From: Clavelina lepadiformis
Lineage: Eukaryota; Chordata; Ascidiacea; Aplousobranchia; Clavelinidae
Assembly: GCF_947623445.1 (NCBI RefSeq)
Contig: NC_135246.1
Location: 15,359,856 to 15,423,855 of the forward strand
DNA length: 64,000 nucleotides
Reading direction: 5' to 3'
Numbering within the stretch: position 1 is the stretch's first letter; every line of letters starts with the position of its first letter. The translations under genes were made by a program, and so were the position numbers. Below are positions 1-13,600 of this stretch, piece by piece. The notes under the pieces are model-generated. The model saw only the letters and a program-made list of their open reading frames with translations, did no database searches and was not told the DNA's origin.

Positions 1-1415
1 TATAAAATAATTACTAAATTTAACCTTCAATTAACACCTTAACAATATTTCACTAAACAAAATGTTTCTCGTACCTGACGTATTTCAGTCCGTGACGTGG
101 AAATGAGAACCTACGTGTAAGAACCGCGGTTAGTATTTCAGTTGAAGATCGAGGTTTTCCCTTTTCTTAAGCAAACCTGAGGTTCTAATTCTACAAATAC
201 ATTTTCACATAATTTGCCAACTTGAAGAATAATTAACCAAAATATTTCACTTTAAGTCTTTGTACACTCAATGCCTTGACTGTTAGGGCCATTTAAAATA
301 CTTGGCAAAGTTTTCTTTGCTCGGTTCCTGTGTGTCTTAAAAAATACTGTTTATACCTAAGTTGCCAACAAGGTATAACCACGCATTTTACGATTTTGTG
401 TCATTAATTGACTGAGCAGGTAATTTTTTTAGTTAACTAATATTATTTTTATAATTCGATATATTTACTTTAGGTAACCGGCCAAAATTTTTATGATGAA
501 AGTTTTGAAAGAAAATCGAAAAGTCAATTTTGTTTTACGGCTGTCCTTCCGCAATAAAGGAAACTTCCGATGCTTTTCAATTTGTGCTTGCATTTAATAA
601 GCTTTATCGTTGAGCCCGCGGGCACGTCACAGGATGACACAGAACTTCTCATGGACTTGCTCGCTATTTTATCTCTGCCATAAATCGAGTTTAGCGAGTT
701 GTCAAGTTGCTTGTTTTACCCGGTTTTAGGTCGATTCAACCAACGGACGATTCAACCCACGGACGACTCAACCCAGGACGATTCAACCCACGGACCATTG
801 AATTGAGCACTAGTCCCAAAATAATGAAGCCATTCGATATCCAGTAATGCTCTACAACTGCATTGCCTTTGTGCAAGGCTTTATGCTCCTGTTCAGAAGA
901 CCTGTTGCACCATAGTGGGAAGTGTGATACTTGCATATGATGTGTAACCGAGATTTTCCTTAGCCAGGAATCTTCCCGCTCTAACGGCTAGTCTCTTAGG
1001 CGGTTTTGCCTTGTTAACTTTTAATAGCTTTTTCTCTCATAAAACATCCATCTTACTCTAAAACCAAAACGTAACTGCCGACAATCGTCGTCCAGCCGAG
1101 CACAGTACTACACCAAACAAATTCCACGCGATGAAGGAATCAACGTGGAACGTAAAATACGATACTAATTAGGCCTTTGGGGTAACTACGTGAGACGTCA
1201 CAAGAAATTTGATAAAAACATGTGTACAAGAACAAGTAAAAGAACATAAACAAGTAAAACACGGCAGACCGTGAACATGCATAAAAACAACACAATGCGA
1301 AGAAAAGACGGTGTATAATGTGGTGTCTATACAAAACAGGTGCATAAAAATAATCCCGTGACAGATGTACAAGATCTATCATTGTGCACGTTTAAATTTT
1401 TATGATTCCTGAACC
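1..1415. other. gene-free AT-rich stretch
   Basis: No exon chain, RNA gene or conserved protein segment could be supported on either strand. The short open frames are broken by AT-rich sequence and have no splice context. The only structure seen is the small reverse-oriented minisatellite array at 729-800. Confidence 0.6.
729..800 (-). repeat. minisatellite array D, about 5 units
   Basis: Read on the minus strand, this is about five copies of a 15-17 bp unit of the form GTGGGTTGAATCGTCC. It is the shortest of four arrays of the same unit in the window. Its 3' edge (GAATCGACCTAAAACCG, minus strand) closely matches the 3' edge of array C (GAATCGACCTAGAGCCG). The arrays therefore seem to end at a shared element boundary rather than at random. 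Confidence 0.85.
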
Positions 1416-1447
1416 AAATACGGTACGATTGCAATGGTACCATAACC
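1416..1447 (+). repeat. 32-bp dispersed repeat, inverted partner at 4918-4950
   Basis: The reverse complement of this segment matches 4918-4950 at 30 of 32 positions. It directly abuts the flank shared by minisatellite arrays A and B, so it may be the outer end of that element. Confidence 0.7.
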
Positions 1448-1870
1448 GTTAACCACGACGTACAGGATGGCCTAACTCTAGAGTCTAGAGTCTAGACTGT
1501 CCAATATTAAGTTTACAATTGGCTACAAAGTAACTTGGTGATAACCTAAGCCATAAGTACGTGAAAGGTTCGTGGGTTAAATCGTCCGTGGGTTGAATTG
1601 TCCTGAGTTGAATCGTCCGCGGGTTAAATCGTCCGCGTGTTGAATCATCCGCGTGTTGAATCATCCATGGGTTGAATCGTCCATGGGTTGAATCGTCCGT
1701 GGATTGAATCGTCCTAGGTTGTATGTTCGTGGGTTAAATCGTCCGTGGATTGAATTCTCCTGAGTTGAATCGTCCGCGGGTTGAATCATCCGTGGGTTGA
1801 ATCGTCCGCAGGTTGAATCGTCTGGGGTTGAATCGCACGTGGGTTGAATAGTCCGACCACAGTTTTACAC
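1441..1870 (+). repeat. dispersed element A: conserved head plus minisatellite array
   Basis: A non-repetitive head of about 120 bp (1441-1560) is followed by roughly 17 tandem units (1561-1855) of about 17 bp, consensus GTGGGTTGAATCGTCC. The variation is concentrated in the four bases between TCC and GTTGAATC. The head is nearly identical to 23127-23250 in front of array B, so head and array travel together as one dispersed unit. After the array, both copies pass into GTCYGACCAC. No coding capacity is visible. It is probably a non-autonomous mobile element with an expanded internal minisatellite, but no target duplication was identified. Confidence 0.8.
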
Positions 1871-1947
1871 TCACGGCTTGAGACTGACGTAGTGCTAACG
1901 TGTTGTCAACCACAAGTTTTATTGCAATTGACTTGATTAATTTTCAG

Positions 1948-2356
1948 CAACCGGTAACTAACCAATTATACCTTCCGGCCAGTACTAGCTTAGCGCCCGG
2001 CATAAGCCAGGACGTCACGTATAATGTCAGTTTTCTGTACTTGTTTTCATGCTATTTTGTCGTTTTTGTATTGACAATTACCGTATGTTCATACAGTATT
2101 CGTGTTTATTAATACACTAAATTATATGTTAACAATTAGTTTATAAGAATTTTTGACTGGTAATTTATCCGAATGAATGGTTAAATTAAGCTCACACAGT
2201 TATCAACATTTGCTACCTATAGTGGATCTACAGTGTGTTTACATTCATACGTTCATTCACAGTCAGCATGGTCGCCTTAGTTCAATGGAATCCCGTACGA
2301 GTTCTCACGCAACCTCTTCCGATTCCAAAATCCTGTTCAAAGACTTCACAAATCAG
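1948..2356 (+). CDS. candidate pair of exons, unknown gene
   Basis: Two frame-compatible candidate exons are visible. 1948-2025 lies between TTTTCAG and GTCAGT and encodes 26 residues that include LPASTSLAPGISQDVTYN. 2234-2356 lies between CTACAG and GTACCG and encodes 41 residues ending KDFTNQ. Both are phase 0 at both ends. The LAPG-type motif recalls beta-sandwich ASH/MSP-like modules of ciliary proteins, but this is only a resemblance over a few residues. No further exons were found on either side. These may be exons of a larger gene, a pseudogene or chance. Low confidence. Confidence 0.25.
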
Positions 2357-5270
2357 GTACCGTAATTATAGAAACTGACACGAAATTAAGGTGTTTTTTT
2401 CGCCGAATTTTATGTTGAAATTCAGCACACGGAAAAACTTTAATAAGCATATAGCCGAACAGGTTTGAGTTAAGTTGGTAGTATTTACCACATGTAAAAA
2501 ATCAAAAGTATATGCTATAATATAATACGTAGCTTAAAATGTCGCTGGCTGACTGATATTGGTATATAGTTTGAAATCAAATTATAAAAGCGTGGATAGA
2601 TCCGTACATAAATCAATGCTATTGAACAAGACGAGCTTGAAATTATTACAATTTTTTAATCAAGTTTTTTTTAATTGCAATCAATTTTTTTCTCGCTTAA
2701 TCGTTTCTAGACAATTTTCAGGCCTTTGTTATTAAATCTTCCGGTAAAGCGAAAGGTTTTGATTAACAAGCATGCATTTTACAGTGCTAATCCATTACTG
2801 TTTCATATATACTTTTCTATAACAAACTCTTGTATTGGGCTCGAAGTCGAGAAACTTCTATTCGGCTTTATTTGCTTATTTATGTGTTGATGAATAAAGA
2901 AAGTTTAGGTATAAATCTTGCACTATGAATTTTTTCGCCAGAACTTTAGAAACTATAATGGCCAGGTTACTGTAGAAGCTTCGACCTTCAAGTATCTTAT
3001 ACACGAGATTGAGCGTAGTCTTTTAATATCATTAGAAATTTTATTTAAAAATTAATATCAAAAAACTAGGCCTTTTATTGAACTGTTTATTACATATTCG
3101 ACCTCGACTGAATTTGGTTATCTGACAATGCTGCAATTGTCTCTTTATTATAAAGGCAGTAAAATCACCACGCTGAGTCTTTCAAGATTATTTGTTATTC
3201 TCTGACCAGCTGGTTTTGCTTGAACATTTTCATGCACTCTTTAGAAATAATATACATGTGTTGAAGAGTGTACGCAAAAATACATTTCCAAGAGTTCGGG
3301 ACAGACAAAAGCGACCAATTTTTCTAATACGTTGTGAAAAATCTATCCAAAATCCCATCTTTTGATAAGAAAGAAAACAGTATAAGCTCACCCACCTCGT
3401 ACTTGATTTTGTATGATTGGGAATGTTTTTGTAACGATAAATATTTTAATATCCAATCCAGTCCTATTATTTCTGACAAAATTCTGAGTGAGTAATTTGG
3501 TTTTTGCAAAGCTCGCGGCTATTTTTATTTAACTTATGCTATTGGAGGCTATACATGTGATTCTTTGTCTTTCCTTTTATGTTATTTCTGAAACATTAAT
3601 GTTGCATCAGTACACCCTGTTTTTATGAAACAATAAATGAAAAAAGGAGCTAAATGCGAGCTGGTTTGAATTGTATATTGTTAGTTGATACTAGGCCTTT
3701 ATCTAGCTTATATCTGCTATACGTGTGCATAACGATGCTGTGTAAAAGCTAATCGAACACTTCAATCATTTGTTTTGTATAAGCCGTCGACTTTAATCTA
3801 ATATTTAATGAGTTTTGAGAAAACCTCTACCGCAGATATTATCTTATTATAATTTAGCAAACCCCAGGGCAATTTCTAACATTTTTAAATTTCTGCACAG
3901 TATAGCAACAAACTTTACAACGCCTGGTACCGATAAATACAATAATAAGATAAAAAAAAGTTTTGCCGAAGCCACTAAAATTTCAAAGCAATTTAGATTG
4001 CAATATTTCTTCAAAATTTTCGACCCATAATAATTTCGCAACCAATGAAAAATCAACGTGTGGTTGAAATAGATTTCACTTTGCTCAAATATGCATTATT
4101 ATGTTATTGATTTACAACATAATCTTATCTACAGCAAAAGCAGATTTTTAATCAATTGGATATACGACTTCATGTATAATAGGCTTAAAATTTCAAAGCT
4201 GTTGATTTTGTTTGCTTGTTCGCGGAGAATCTCGATAATAAGCTTAATCGGGCTAAGGATAGCAACAAGAGATTGTGTAACGAGTATATAGTCTTTACTC
4301 TAGTAGTCTAGTATATACCTCAAACGCAAGACGATGTTTAGCAATTCGCTCCAGCTTATCATACAGACAATCGCGCCCAGCCATCTTCGTAAAATCTCAC
4401 AGAGGTCCAAACGGCAGCTTGCTTCGTTATTTTTATGTGAATTTGATTTCGACTTTTTCTTGTGTTCTGCCAAAAAATCCTTGCACCTGCCCTTAGCTTT
4501 TCTGCAAAATGTCAAAAAAAATGCCGTTGTATGGGGTCCGATAATAAAACTGAAATTGTTTATTCGACAACATTCGACAACAACAACGCCGGGATAATAA
4601 AAATTAACTTACAGTATAATTACTGTAATACGTAAGTTTACTACTTTCTTTTTCTTTTTTTAAGGATTATTGCTAAATCATCTCAAACACTCAAAACTAT
4701 CCTTAAAGATTGAAATCAATTATACTGACAAATCTCAGGCTCATGTTTGACTTGTTTTACTTTTATGTATTTGAATTGTTCCGGTATAGGGAAAATTTTG
4801 ATCTTTATACTTAGTTAGGTATGCTACTATTTTGCATGGCCTGTTATATACAATATATTGCAGGCCTGCAAAGTTTTTTTAGTGGTTCCCCGCATACGAA
4901 ATAGTAGTCATACAGTAGGTTATGGTACCATTGCAATTCTACCGTATTTTCTTCAGGTACAAACTTCAAACTAACCACAACGAAATAAGCAGAATTATAG
5001 CACACAGAATCCCTCTTTCTGCTATACGAAAGGCTATTCGTTAATTTTCAAAATAATAAATTGACTGGAGACAAGCGACTTATACTACTCTCAAAATGTT
5101 CGATTTCCCGATTCAAACTTTTTTGCGGGAAATCTTCATTTCCATTAACAAACAGTTGTTTCTAAGGTTTGACTTTTAATCGACGTGTAGGCTTTATTTG
5201 TTTTTCGCTAAGCAGGCCTACTAGTTACAACACGGTACATAAAATTGTTTTTATTTCAACACAAGATGTG
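2357..5270. other. gene-free stretch
   Basis: AT-rich sequence without a supportable exon, RNA gene or conserved domain on either strand. Apart from the 32-bp inverted repeat copy at 4918-4950 nothing structured was recognised. Confidence 0.5.
4918..4950 (-). repeat. inverted copy of the 1416-1447 repeat
   Basis: It matches the reverse complement of 1416-1447 with two mismatches in 32. It lies about 3.5 kb away in the opposite orientation, consistent with a solo end or fragment of the same dispersed element. Confidence 0.7.
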
Positions 5271-5545
5271 TATTGGTATAGTGGTAAAAGCGGCATCCGT
5301 GCCTGATAACGAACTGCGTAGACGTTTTTGTAAATGGGTTGAATCGTCCTAGGTTGAATGGTCCTGGGTTGAATCGTCCGCGGGTTGAATCTTCCTGAGT
5401 TGAATCGTCCGCGGGCTTAATCGTCCGGGGGTCGAATCGTCCTCGGATTGAATCGTCCGCGGTTTGAATCGAATGGGAGTTGAATCGTCCGGGAGGTGAA
5501 TCGTCCGCGGGTTGAATCGTCCGATGGTAGAATCGACCTAGAGCC
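5271..5545 (+). repeat. minisatellite array C with tRNA-like lead sequence
   Basis: About eleven to twelve units of the GTGGGTTGAATCGTCC minisatellite lie at 5332-5530. They are preceded at 5271-5325 by a segment that resembles the D-arm and anticodon region of a tRNA: GGTATAGTGGTAAAAGC, then CCGTGCC, then GCGTAGACG. The array itself resembles a T-arm/B-box (GGTTCGAATCC) with one base lost and one gained. The 3' edge GAATCGACCTAGAGCCG is shared with array D. A functional tRNA is not supported because no acceptor-stem pairing was found. A tRNA-derived SINE-like origin is possible. Confidence 0.7.
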
Positions 5546-6525
5546 GTACGAAAATATAAACATTCGAAACTCAGAAACTGGTCTGTTATCTCACGTTGAC
5601 CTCGGAGGATATGCATTAGAATTAGACCATGATTAGACTATCACGTAACCCTTGAGTAGGTTTATAGTTTTAAAAGAAATTCTAAATAAAATAAATTTCA
5701 GAGTTTCTACAAGTTTTTACTACAATCAGTTTAACTGTTGATTCATTTGTTCAAATTTATGAATTCTCTAAGTTGTTCGCCATGTTTTATGTTGTTTATT
5801 TTTATTCAACCGTCATACACTCCGATGTTTAAGTAACAAAATACTGTAGTACTCGGAATGTTAACAGCCCAAAAGGCTTGTTATAATATTTAGAGTAAAA
5901 AATTTACAGTCAACTGTAAAAACAAAGATTCTTTTTTAACAAAGATGTTAAATAGCGTTTAAAATACCAGTATGGTTCTTTTCAATAGCATACATTAAGG
6001 GTCGCTAACTCACCGTCTGTAATTTTATCCATTGTACATTCACACTGTACTGAGGCCACTGTTACGTCAACCGAAGTTATGTAATTTCATAAACATCATA
6101 TTGCACAGTCTAAAAGCAGAGTTCAATTGTTTGTAAATTGCTTTCTTTGGTCACCCTGAAAAGTGTTGACAAGCTAGGCTTAATCCTAAATCTTGATGTC
6201 ACAGCTTGTTATGCAACTGCAACTGCAAGGTCTTAGGCTATTTCTGAGGTAAGGTTTGATCAAACATTGACTTCATTTACAATCATTCTTTATTTAAACA
6301 CAGCTCGCTTACAACTAGCCTATGCCAGTTTACAGCCTTTAAAAGATAAATGTACTTTTCGAAGCTTTTAAGGTCTAGTGTTGCCTATACCTAATCCAGT
6401 AGCCTAGTCGTTTAGCTTACCGTATAGTTTACACTGTTATAAGCTGTTGGTGGGCTTTAGTACAGTTTGGCAGGTATTTGGCTCATACCGGTTAGTGGTA
6501 CCGTAATAAGCTAATGGGTTGAAAG

Positions 6526-6709
6526 CTGTTGTGAGATTAAAATATTTTAACATCCGGTTCTCTCACTAGGATAGCAGCATGCCATATTGACGCGGGGGTC
6601 GATATAGGGCTACACGTAGGCCTATACATACGCTTGTTAACAGTCGGTTCGCGGAGGTCATTAAAATTCCAAGAACCGGCTCGCACGAACCGGCTGAATT
6701 CCACCACTG
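6526..6709. mobile_element. 184-bp hAT-like MITE with 8-bp TSD
   Basis: The element is flanked by a perfect 8-bp direct repeat GTTGAAAG (6518-6525 and 6710-6717). Its ends are imperfect inverted repeats: left CTGTTGTGAGATT, right (reversed) CAGTGGTGGAATT, each followed by a CCGGTTC block. An 8-bp target duplication with CAG-type ends is the hallmark of hAT superfamily transposition. It has no coding capacity, so it is a non-autonomous copy. Confidence 0.8.
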
Positions 6710-6862
6710 GTTGAAAGGTTAAGCTAATTGTCCTATACATAGGAAATGTTGTAAAACCTGGAGTTTGAATTTGCCCAGAATTATACACAGTTAATAGTAA
6801 GCATAATAATGAAAGGATCATCTATCAGTCCCAGAGTGGAGTGCATTGCATGCGATACCTAT

Positions 6863-6980
6863 AGATTGGAAAGTTTGCTAAGAGTGTGAGGGATAAAATT
6901 TAATTGCGCATGTAACGGTTATTGTTTCATTTAAATTGTACTGGGTATTTCTCACCTCAAAACAGCAAACTTTCCAATCT
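6863..6980 (+). repeat. 118-bp inverted-repeat element, copy 1
   Basis: It is bounded by a perfect 17-bp inverted repeat, AGATTGGAAAGTTTGCT on the left and its complement on the right. The interior is alignable, in reverse orientation, to the interior of the element at 10930-11046: both contain AATTGCGC and ATTTCT blocks at matching spacing. That makes a two-copy MITE-like family in this window. No target duplication is evident. Confidence 0.7.
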
Positions 6981-7352
6981 GATGCGATATCGCTGAAGAT
7001 CAGTTTGGCCTTCATATGACATAATGAGTATCCACAGACGTACTATGCTAACTGTAATCTCTAAAAAAATGAGGAAATGTGTTCTTCTTCGATTAAACAA
7101 TGGGAAAAAAGTATAGGAAAGTGAATTTGTAGTTACCGTGGTTTCAGTAACACAATATAGTTGCACCAAGATGTGATTTTTATCTATATCTAACTTCATC
7201 TCTGATTTTTCTGGAGATTTTACCAAGTTACATCGATCTAGCTTAAGCTTATATGTACTGATAATGCATTGTTTTCTTCTTTTCTATCTGCCATGACTTA
7301 AGCCCTATGTTGTGAAAACAAAAGCTTGTGTTTTTATATATTTGATATTAAA

Positions 7353-9316
<1,964 letters not shown>

Positions 9317-9572
9317 TATGTTTAAAATGATAATGTTTACGTTTTCTTTACTTAACATCTAAAATTGTATTATGTGATTTGTGCAACCAAAATGTGTATT
9401 TGTATATTTATGAACTGCATGGTTATCTGGTAGCAAAACGTCATATCCCCAACTCACATTTGGTGTAATTGGTTGTAACTTCAAGTGTCACAAATCATTG
9501 CGCAGTTAAACTGCAGCTAATTTCTCACATTTGAAACAAATTGAACTTCTTGTAAGATATTTATATGTATAT

Positions 9573-9578
9573 AATAAA
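9573..9578 (+). terminator. SDHB poly(A) signal
   Basis: AATAAA lies 257 nt after the SDHB stop codon and is followed by T-rich sequence. It is the first canonical signal downstream of the gene on this strand. Confidence 0.65.
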
Positions 9579-10600
9579 CTGGCAGACATGTTTTATTTAA
9601 TGTAACACTAGTGGGCGTATACTTTCGCTTCACGCAATACTTTAAAGGCTATTGAAAGATACATTTTATTTAAGTTTTAAACCACTATTTGTGTTTTGCA
9701 AAAACGAAAGCTTAAAAAGTATAGGTACAGTGTTCTTTAATTGCACATTGACCGTACAAATTGTCTCTGGAATGTGCTGCATAGCGTGTAACTGCATTGA
9801 TTTCCGTTATTTCGAGTAAAAGTTCAAATGGGTGTGATGTTCATGGCTATCACATTTGGGAAATACCCTACAACATGTTGTATAAGTTCTTCAGGAAATA
9901 GATGAAATGTTTTAACCATTTTCAAATAATTTTTACTGCACTTCAAATTAAAATCTTGTAGGCATCACGTACTCGGTTGATAGGCTGGTACTCGTCTCTG
10001 TTCAGGTCTAATATTAATACCAAATTAGGAAATACAATTGCTTTATGACCACCTTGGGACCAGATCATTTTGGTCATGATTAACTGTTGCAGTACCATTC
10101 AGTCCCACCAGGATCGATACAGTTATGCACAAAATGAAAAAAAACATTGAATTTATCATTTATTTTGTAACATTATACAGCAACATCCAACATGAAAGTC
10201 GATGTCAATAGGTGAATTTAGAATGCATGTGGCATAACTGACACGAAAAATTGAGAGAGTAATCTGAGAAAGTGCTATTGTTGTCCGAAAACTGGTCTTA
10301 ATAAAAACGGAGAGTATTATTATTGGCATAATTCCGGACTGTAACAAAATATTTGTATAAAGTGGGTCGTATTATCTGTGGTCTTTATAAGCGCATTCTA
10401 ATATACTCCAAAGGCCAAGAGCTTGTAGGCTAAGCAGTCGCACCAATATCGGTGATCCAGATGGAAGATACAGATACTTAAGCGGTGTTACGTGTATCAA
10501 GATAAGTCTGAGTCTGCCCAATTTGTTTATATGAACGTAGATATAAATTATTTCTTAAGTCAGTACTTTTATGTAAAACCATCAAACTGGACTTTTAAGC
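9579..10600. other. SDHB-NEMF intergenic spacer
   Basis: About 1 kb between the SDHB poly(A) signal and the NEMF start codon. It presumably holds the NEMF promoter and 5' UTR. No other gene, repeat or clear core promoter motif is seen. Confidence 0.5.
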
Positions 10601-13600
10601 ATGAAGACTCGATTTAGCACGTTGGATATATGTGCAATTCTTCCAGAAATAAATAAAAGGTAAGTTTGTCTAAATATGCTGTCAGTCTACGACTGAAAAA
10701 TGTTGCAGTTTTTCACAACAAATCGTGCATGCAAACATGCAGATTTTGGCTGGACAGCATGTGCTGGAACCTCAATTCTTTGTTTATTTATTATAAATTG
10801 GCATTCAGCAATATGCCTTTCCTTGTTTGTTTGTTATAAATCAGTGTGAAAATCAAAAGTTTCGCGTGCTGTTGATGATTTTTGTGCGTCCACACTTTTT
10901 AGTGCTATGATACGTGTATGGTATGACCCAGATTGGAAATTTTGCCGTTTTTGGGTCAGAAATATCCCGTTAAAAGACATAACAACAACGGCCATTATAA
11001 GCGCAATTAATTTTAATCCTTTGTGCACTTAACAAACTTTCCAATGTGCCAAAGAAAAGTCAGTAATGATTTCTCGCCGCTGGAGCAAGCGATGGTTATA
11101 AAGCTTATTTCCGATAAAGAGATACTTAAATGCATTTTCATATGCTAGATTGAAAAAATTAGATTCGAATTTTACAATTTTCAGCATCACTACTGAACAG
11201 GAGCAGGCAATTTTATTGCTTTGCGTAAAGACGTTATACTGTTATTACACTAGCATCACTTGGTACCAAGTTAAATTATCAAGAATTAAGGTTTAGGGAT
11301 AACTGCATTATTCTTAGGTTGCTATATTTGCTAACGGTACACTATTGTCTCTATCAACAGTCTTTTATTTTAGTTAATCACATATAGCTGCACAAGTTTG
11401 TAAGTTATAAGTTGTGTATATATGTATTTTCACAAAGCATGTTTTGGCTCGAAGGCTTGCCACATTTCTCCCCATAGTTATATGTATAATGTCTAGTTCA
11501 TTATTTTCCATTGCTGTTGTTATCTCAAACTTTAGTGTTAACAAATATTTATGCTTTCCGTAAGTTGTGACAAAAATTGAAATGAACAAAGGACACATGA
11601 AAAGTGGAACATGCGCCTTGCTCTCTAAATCCTTAATTCAATAGTTATTGTAAATTTACTATGTTATTGTAAGTGTTATTAACAGTTACAGACATTATTC
11701 GCCGATATAGATGTTGGATATAATTATAGATGAATATTTATTAATTTGCAATGTAACAGATTTAATGATTTTCAGAGCTTCTGGCATGAGACTGGTCAAC
11801 GTTTATGATATTGATCACAAGACTTATTTGTTCAAGTTAACGAGGTAACATACTTAGTGTGCTCATACTTTAGCATTTAAATGTGTAGTGTGGTCTACGT
11901 TTATTGAATAGCAACTGCTTCTATTTTGATCAATTTTATTGACGTGAATTTATTAGAACTGATGAAAAAATAATGCTGCTGGTTGAGTCTGGAACAAGAA
12001 TGCACTTGTCTGATTTTGACTGGCCCAAAAATCCTATGCCATCTGGGTTTTCTGTTAAGGTTATTGTTTAGAAATAAAGATTGATTAAATTATTAATTAT
12101 CATAAATTATTGTTAAATTGTTAAAATATTGAGGTTGATTAAACAATAATTGTTTCTTATAGTTTTGCAAATGTATCAGGTACCGGCATTGGAATGTGAT
12201 AACTGGTGACTCCTGTGTATATTTCTTGCTTTATATTAAAATATATGCAGTACATATTACCTAATTTATCACCTTGAGGAGGATACAAATAAATGCTAAT
12301 TTAAGCAAACTGCCACAACATGCAAACAGATAAAACCAGAAGACACAAAAATGCAAAACACTTGCATTCATTAAAATGAGTCATGCATCAAATCATTTAA
12401 TTTAAACTTGCAATTTAAATGAGTTCATGCATCTTCTAATAATTTATACAGTATATTTACACGCTTATTCACACAATCAAAATATGTTCACTAACAACAC
12501 AAAAGATAAAACGTGTTTATCACTTGACTTGTCTTTAAATATAGATTACTTGTATATGCTCACATTTGTGCATAGCCCATGATAAAATTGCTTTATTAAA
12601 GAAACTGTAGCAAGTTAGAATGTACACAATTCTGTTGTCACCGACAAAATGTGATGAAGTAAACAAATTGCCATTTTAAACGAATTCGAATTAGGAGAGT
12701 TTTGCTGTGTTTATCATTTTTTCTAACAAAGTCAAAGACTGCCTATTCATTTTATTAGCTTAGAAAGCATCTACGTGGACGGAGACTTGTGTCTGTTACA
12801 CAGCTAGGCATGGATAGAATAGTTGATTTTCAGTTTGGATCAGATGAAGCTGCATATCATGTCATACTTGAACTATACGACAGGGTAAATCTAATCAAAT
12901 CATTCATCTGTTTATTTGCAGATACATTTCAGCTGGAAAAAAGTTTATTGTGTGTGCAGTCTGCAACATGGTCTGAATCATTTATTTTGTTTTTCTAGGG
13001 AAACATCGCGCTAACAGATTATCAGTATATCATTCTAAATCTCTTGAGATTTCGCAAGGATGTTGTGAATAAGGGGAACGAGACAACAAAGCAGGTTTGC
13101 TTGAAAGTAGAATAGGGTTTGTGATTGTTTAATCACTTTTTGCGTGTCCACAATTTTTTCAGGAAAATGACGATGTGAAATTTGCTGTACATGAACCTTA
13201 TCCCAAGCATACAGCTCGGCCAGTAGAGACACTGATTAGTGAAGACAGGTTAACATTGTTGTTGATTTTGAATTGTATGTACAGTACATATTTATTTATA
13301 CAAAAATGCCCAATGTCCAATTTTTAATGTGACAGAATAAATGAAATCTTGCAACAAGCAAACCCAGACCATGTTCTGAAAAGAATACTCAACCCTCATT
13401 TACGTAAGAGCTATTGAAACATTTACTCAGTCGTTTACATGGTGACTTAATGTTGAAAGTCAGTTTTACAATTAGCACATGTTTTACTTTATTCCATTAA
13501 AGAGCGAAATTAATTGAAATGAGAATAATTTTTTTGAATTACAGCCTATGGAGCACCTTGCATAGATCATTGTTTGGCTGTTGCTGGCTATTCAATAAAT

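Larger units (their letters stand above)
5546..7352. other. gene-free stretch upstream of SDHB
   Basis: No exons are recognised. It contains two small elements (6526-6709 and 6863-6980) and presumably the SDHB promoter just before 7353. No clear TATA box or other core promoter motif is seen near the SDHB start codon. Confidence 0.5.

Noticed and set aside
1561..1855. CRISPR-like array
   Set aside because: The repeats are contiguous with no unique spacers and the genome is animal; it is a minisatellite.
5271..5345. Functional tRNA gene
   Set aside because: A-box and B-box-like pieces are present, but no acceptor stem or anticodon arm pairs properly and the T-arm is replaced by a minisatellite.
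5251..5616. Minus-strand 121-codon frame through the minisatellite
   Set aside because: Its repetitive Asp-Ser-Thr-Arg-Gly-Arg-Phe composition is the translation of the tandem repeat, with no gene context.
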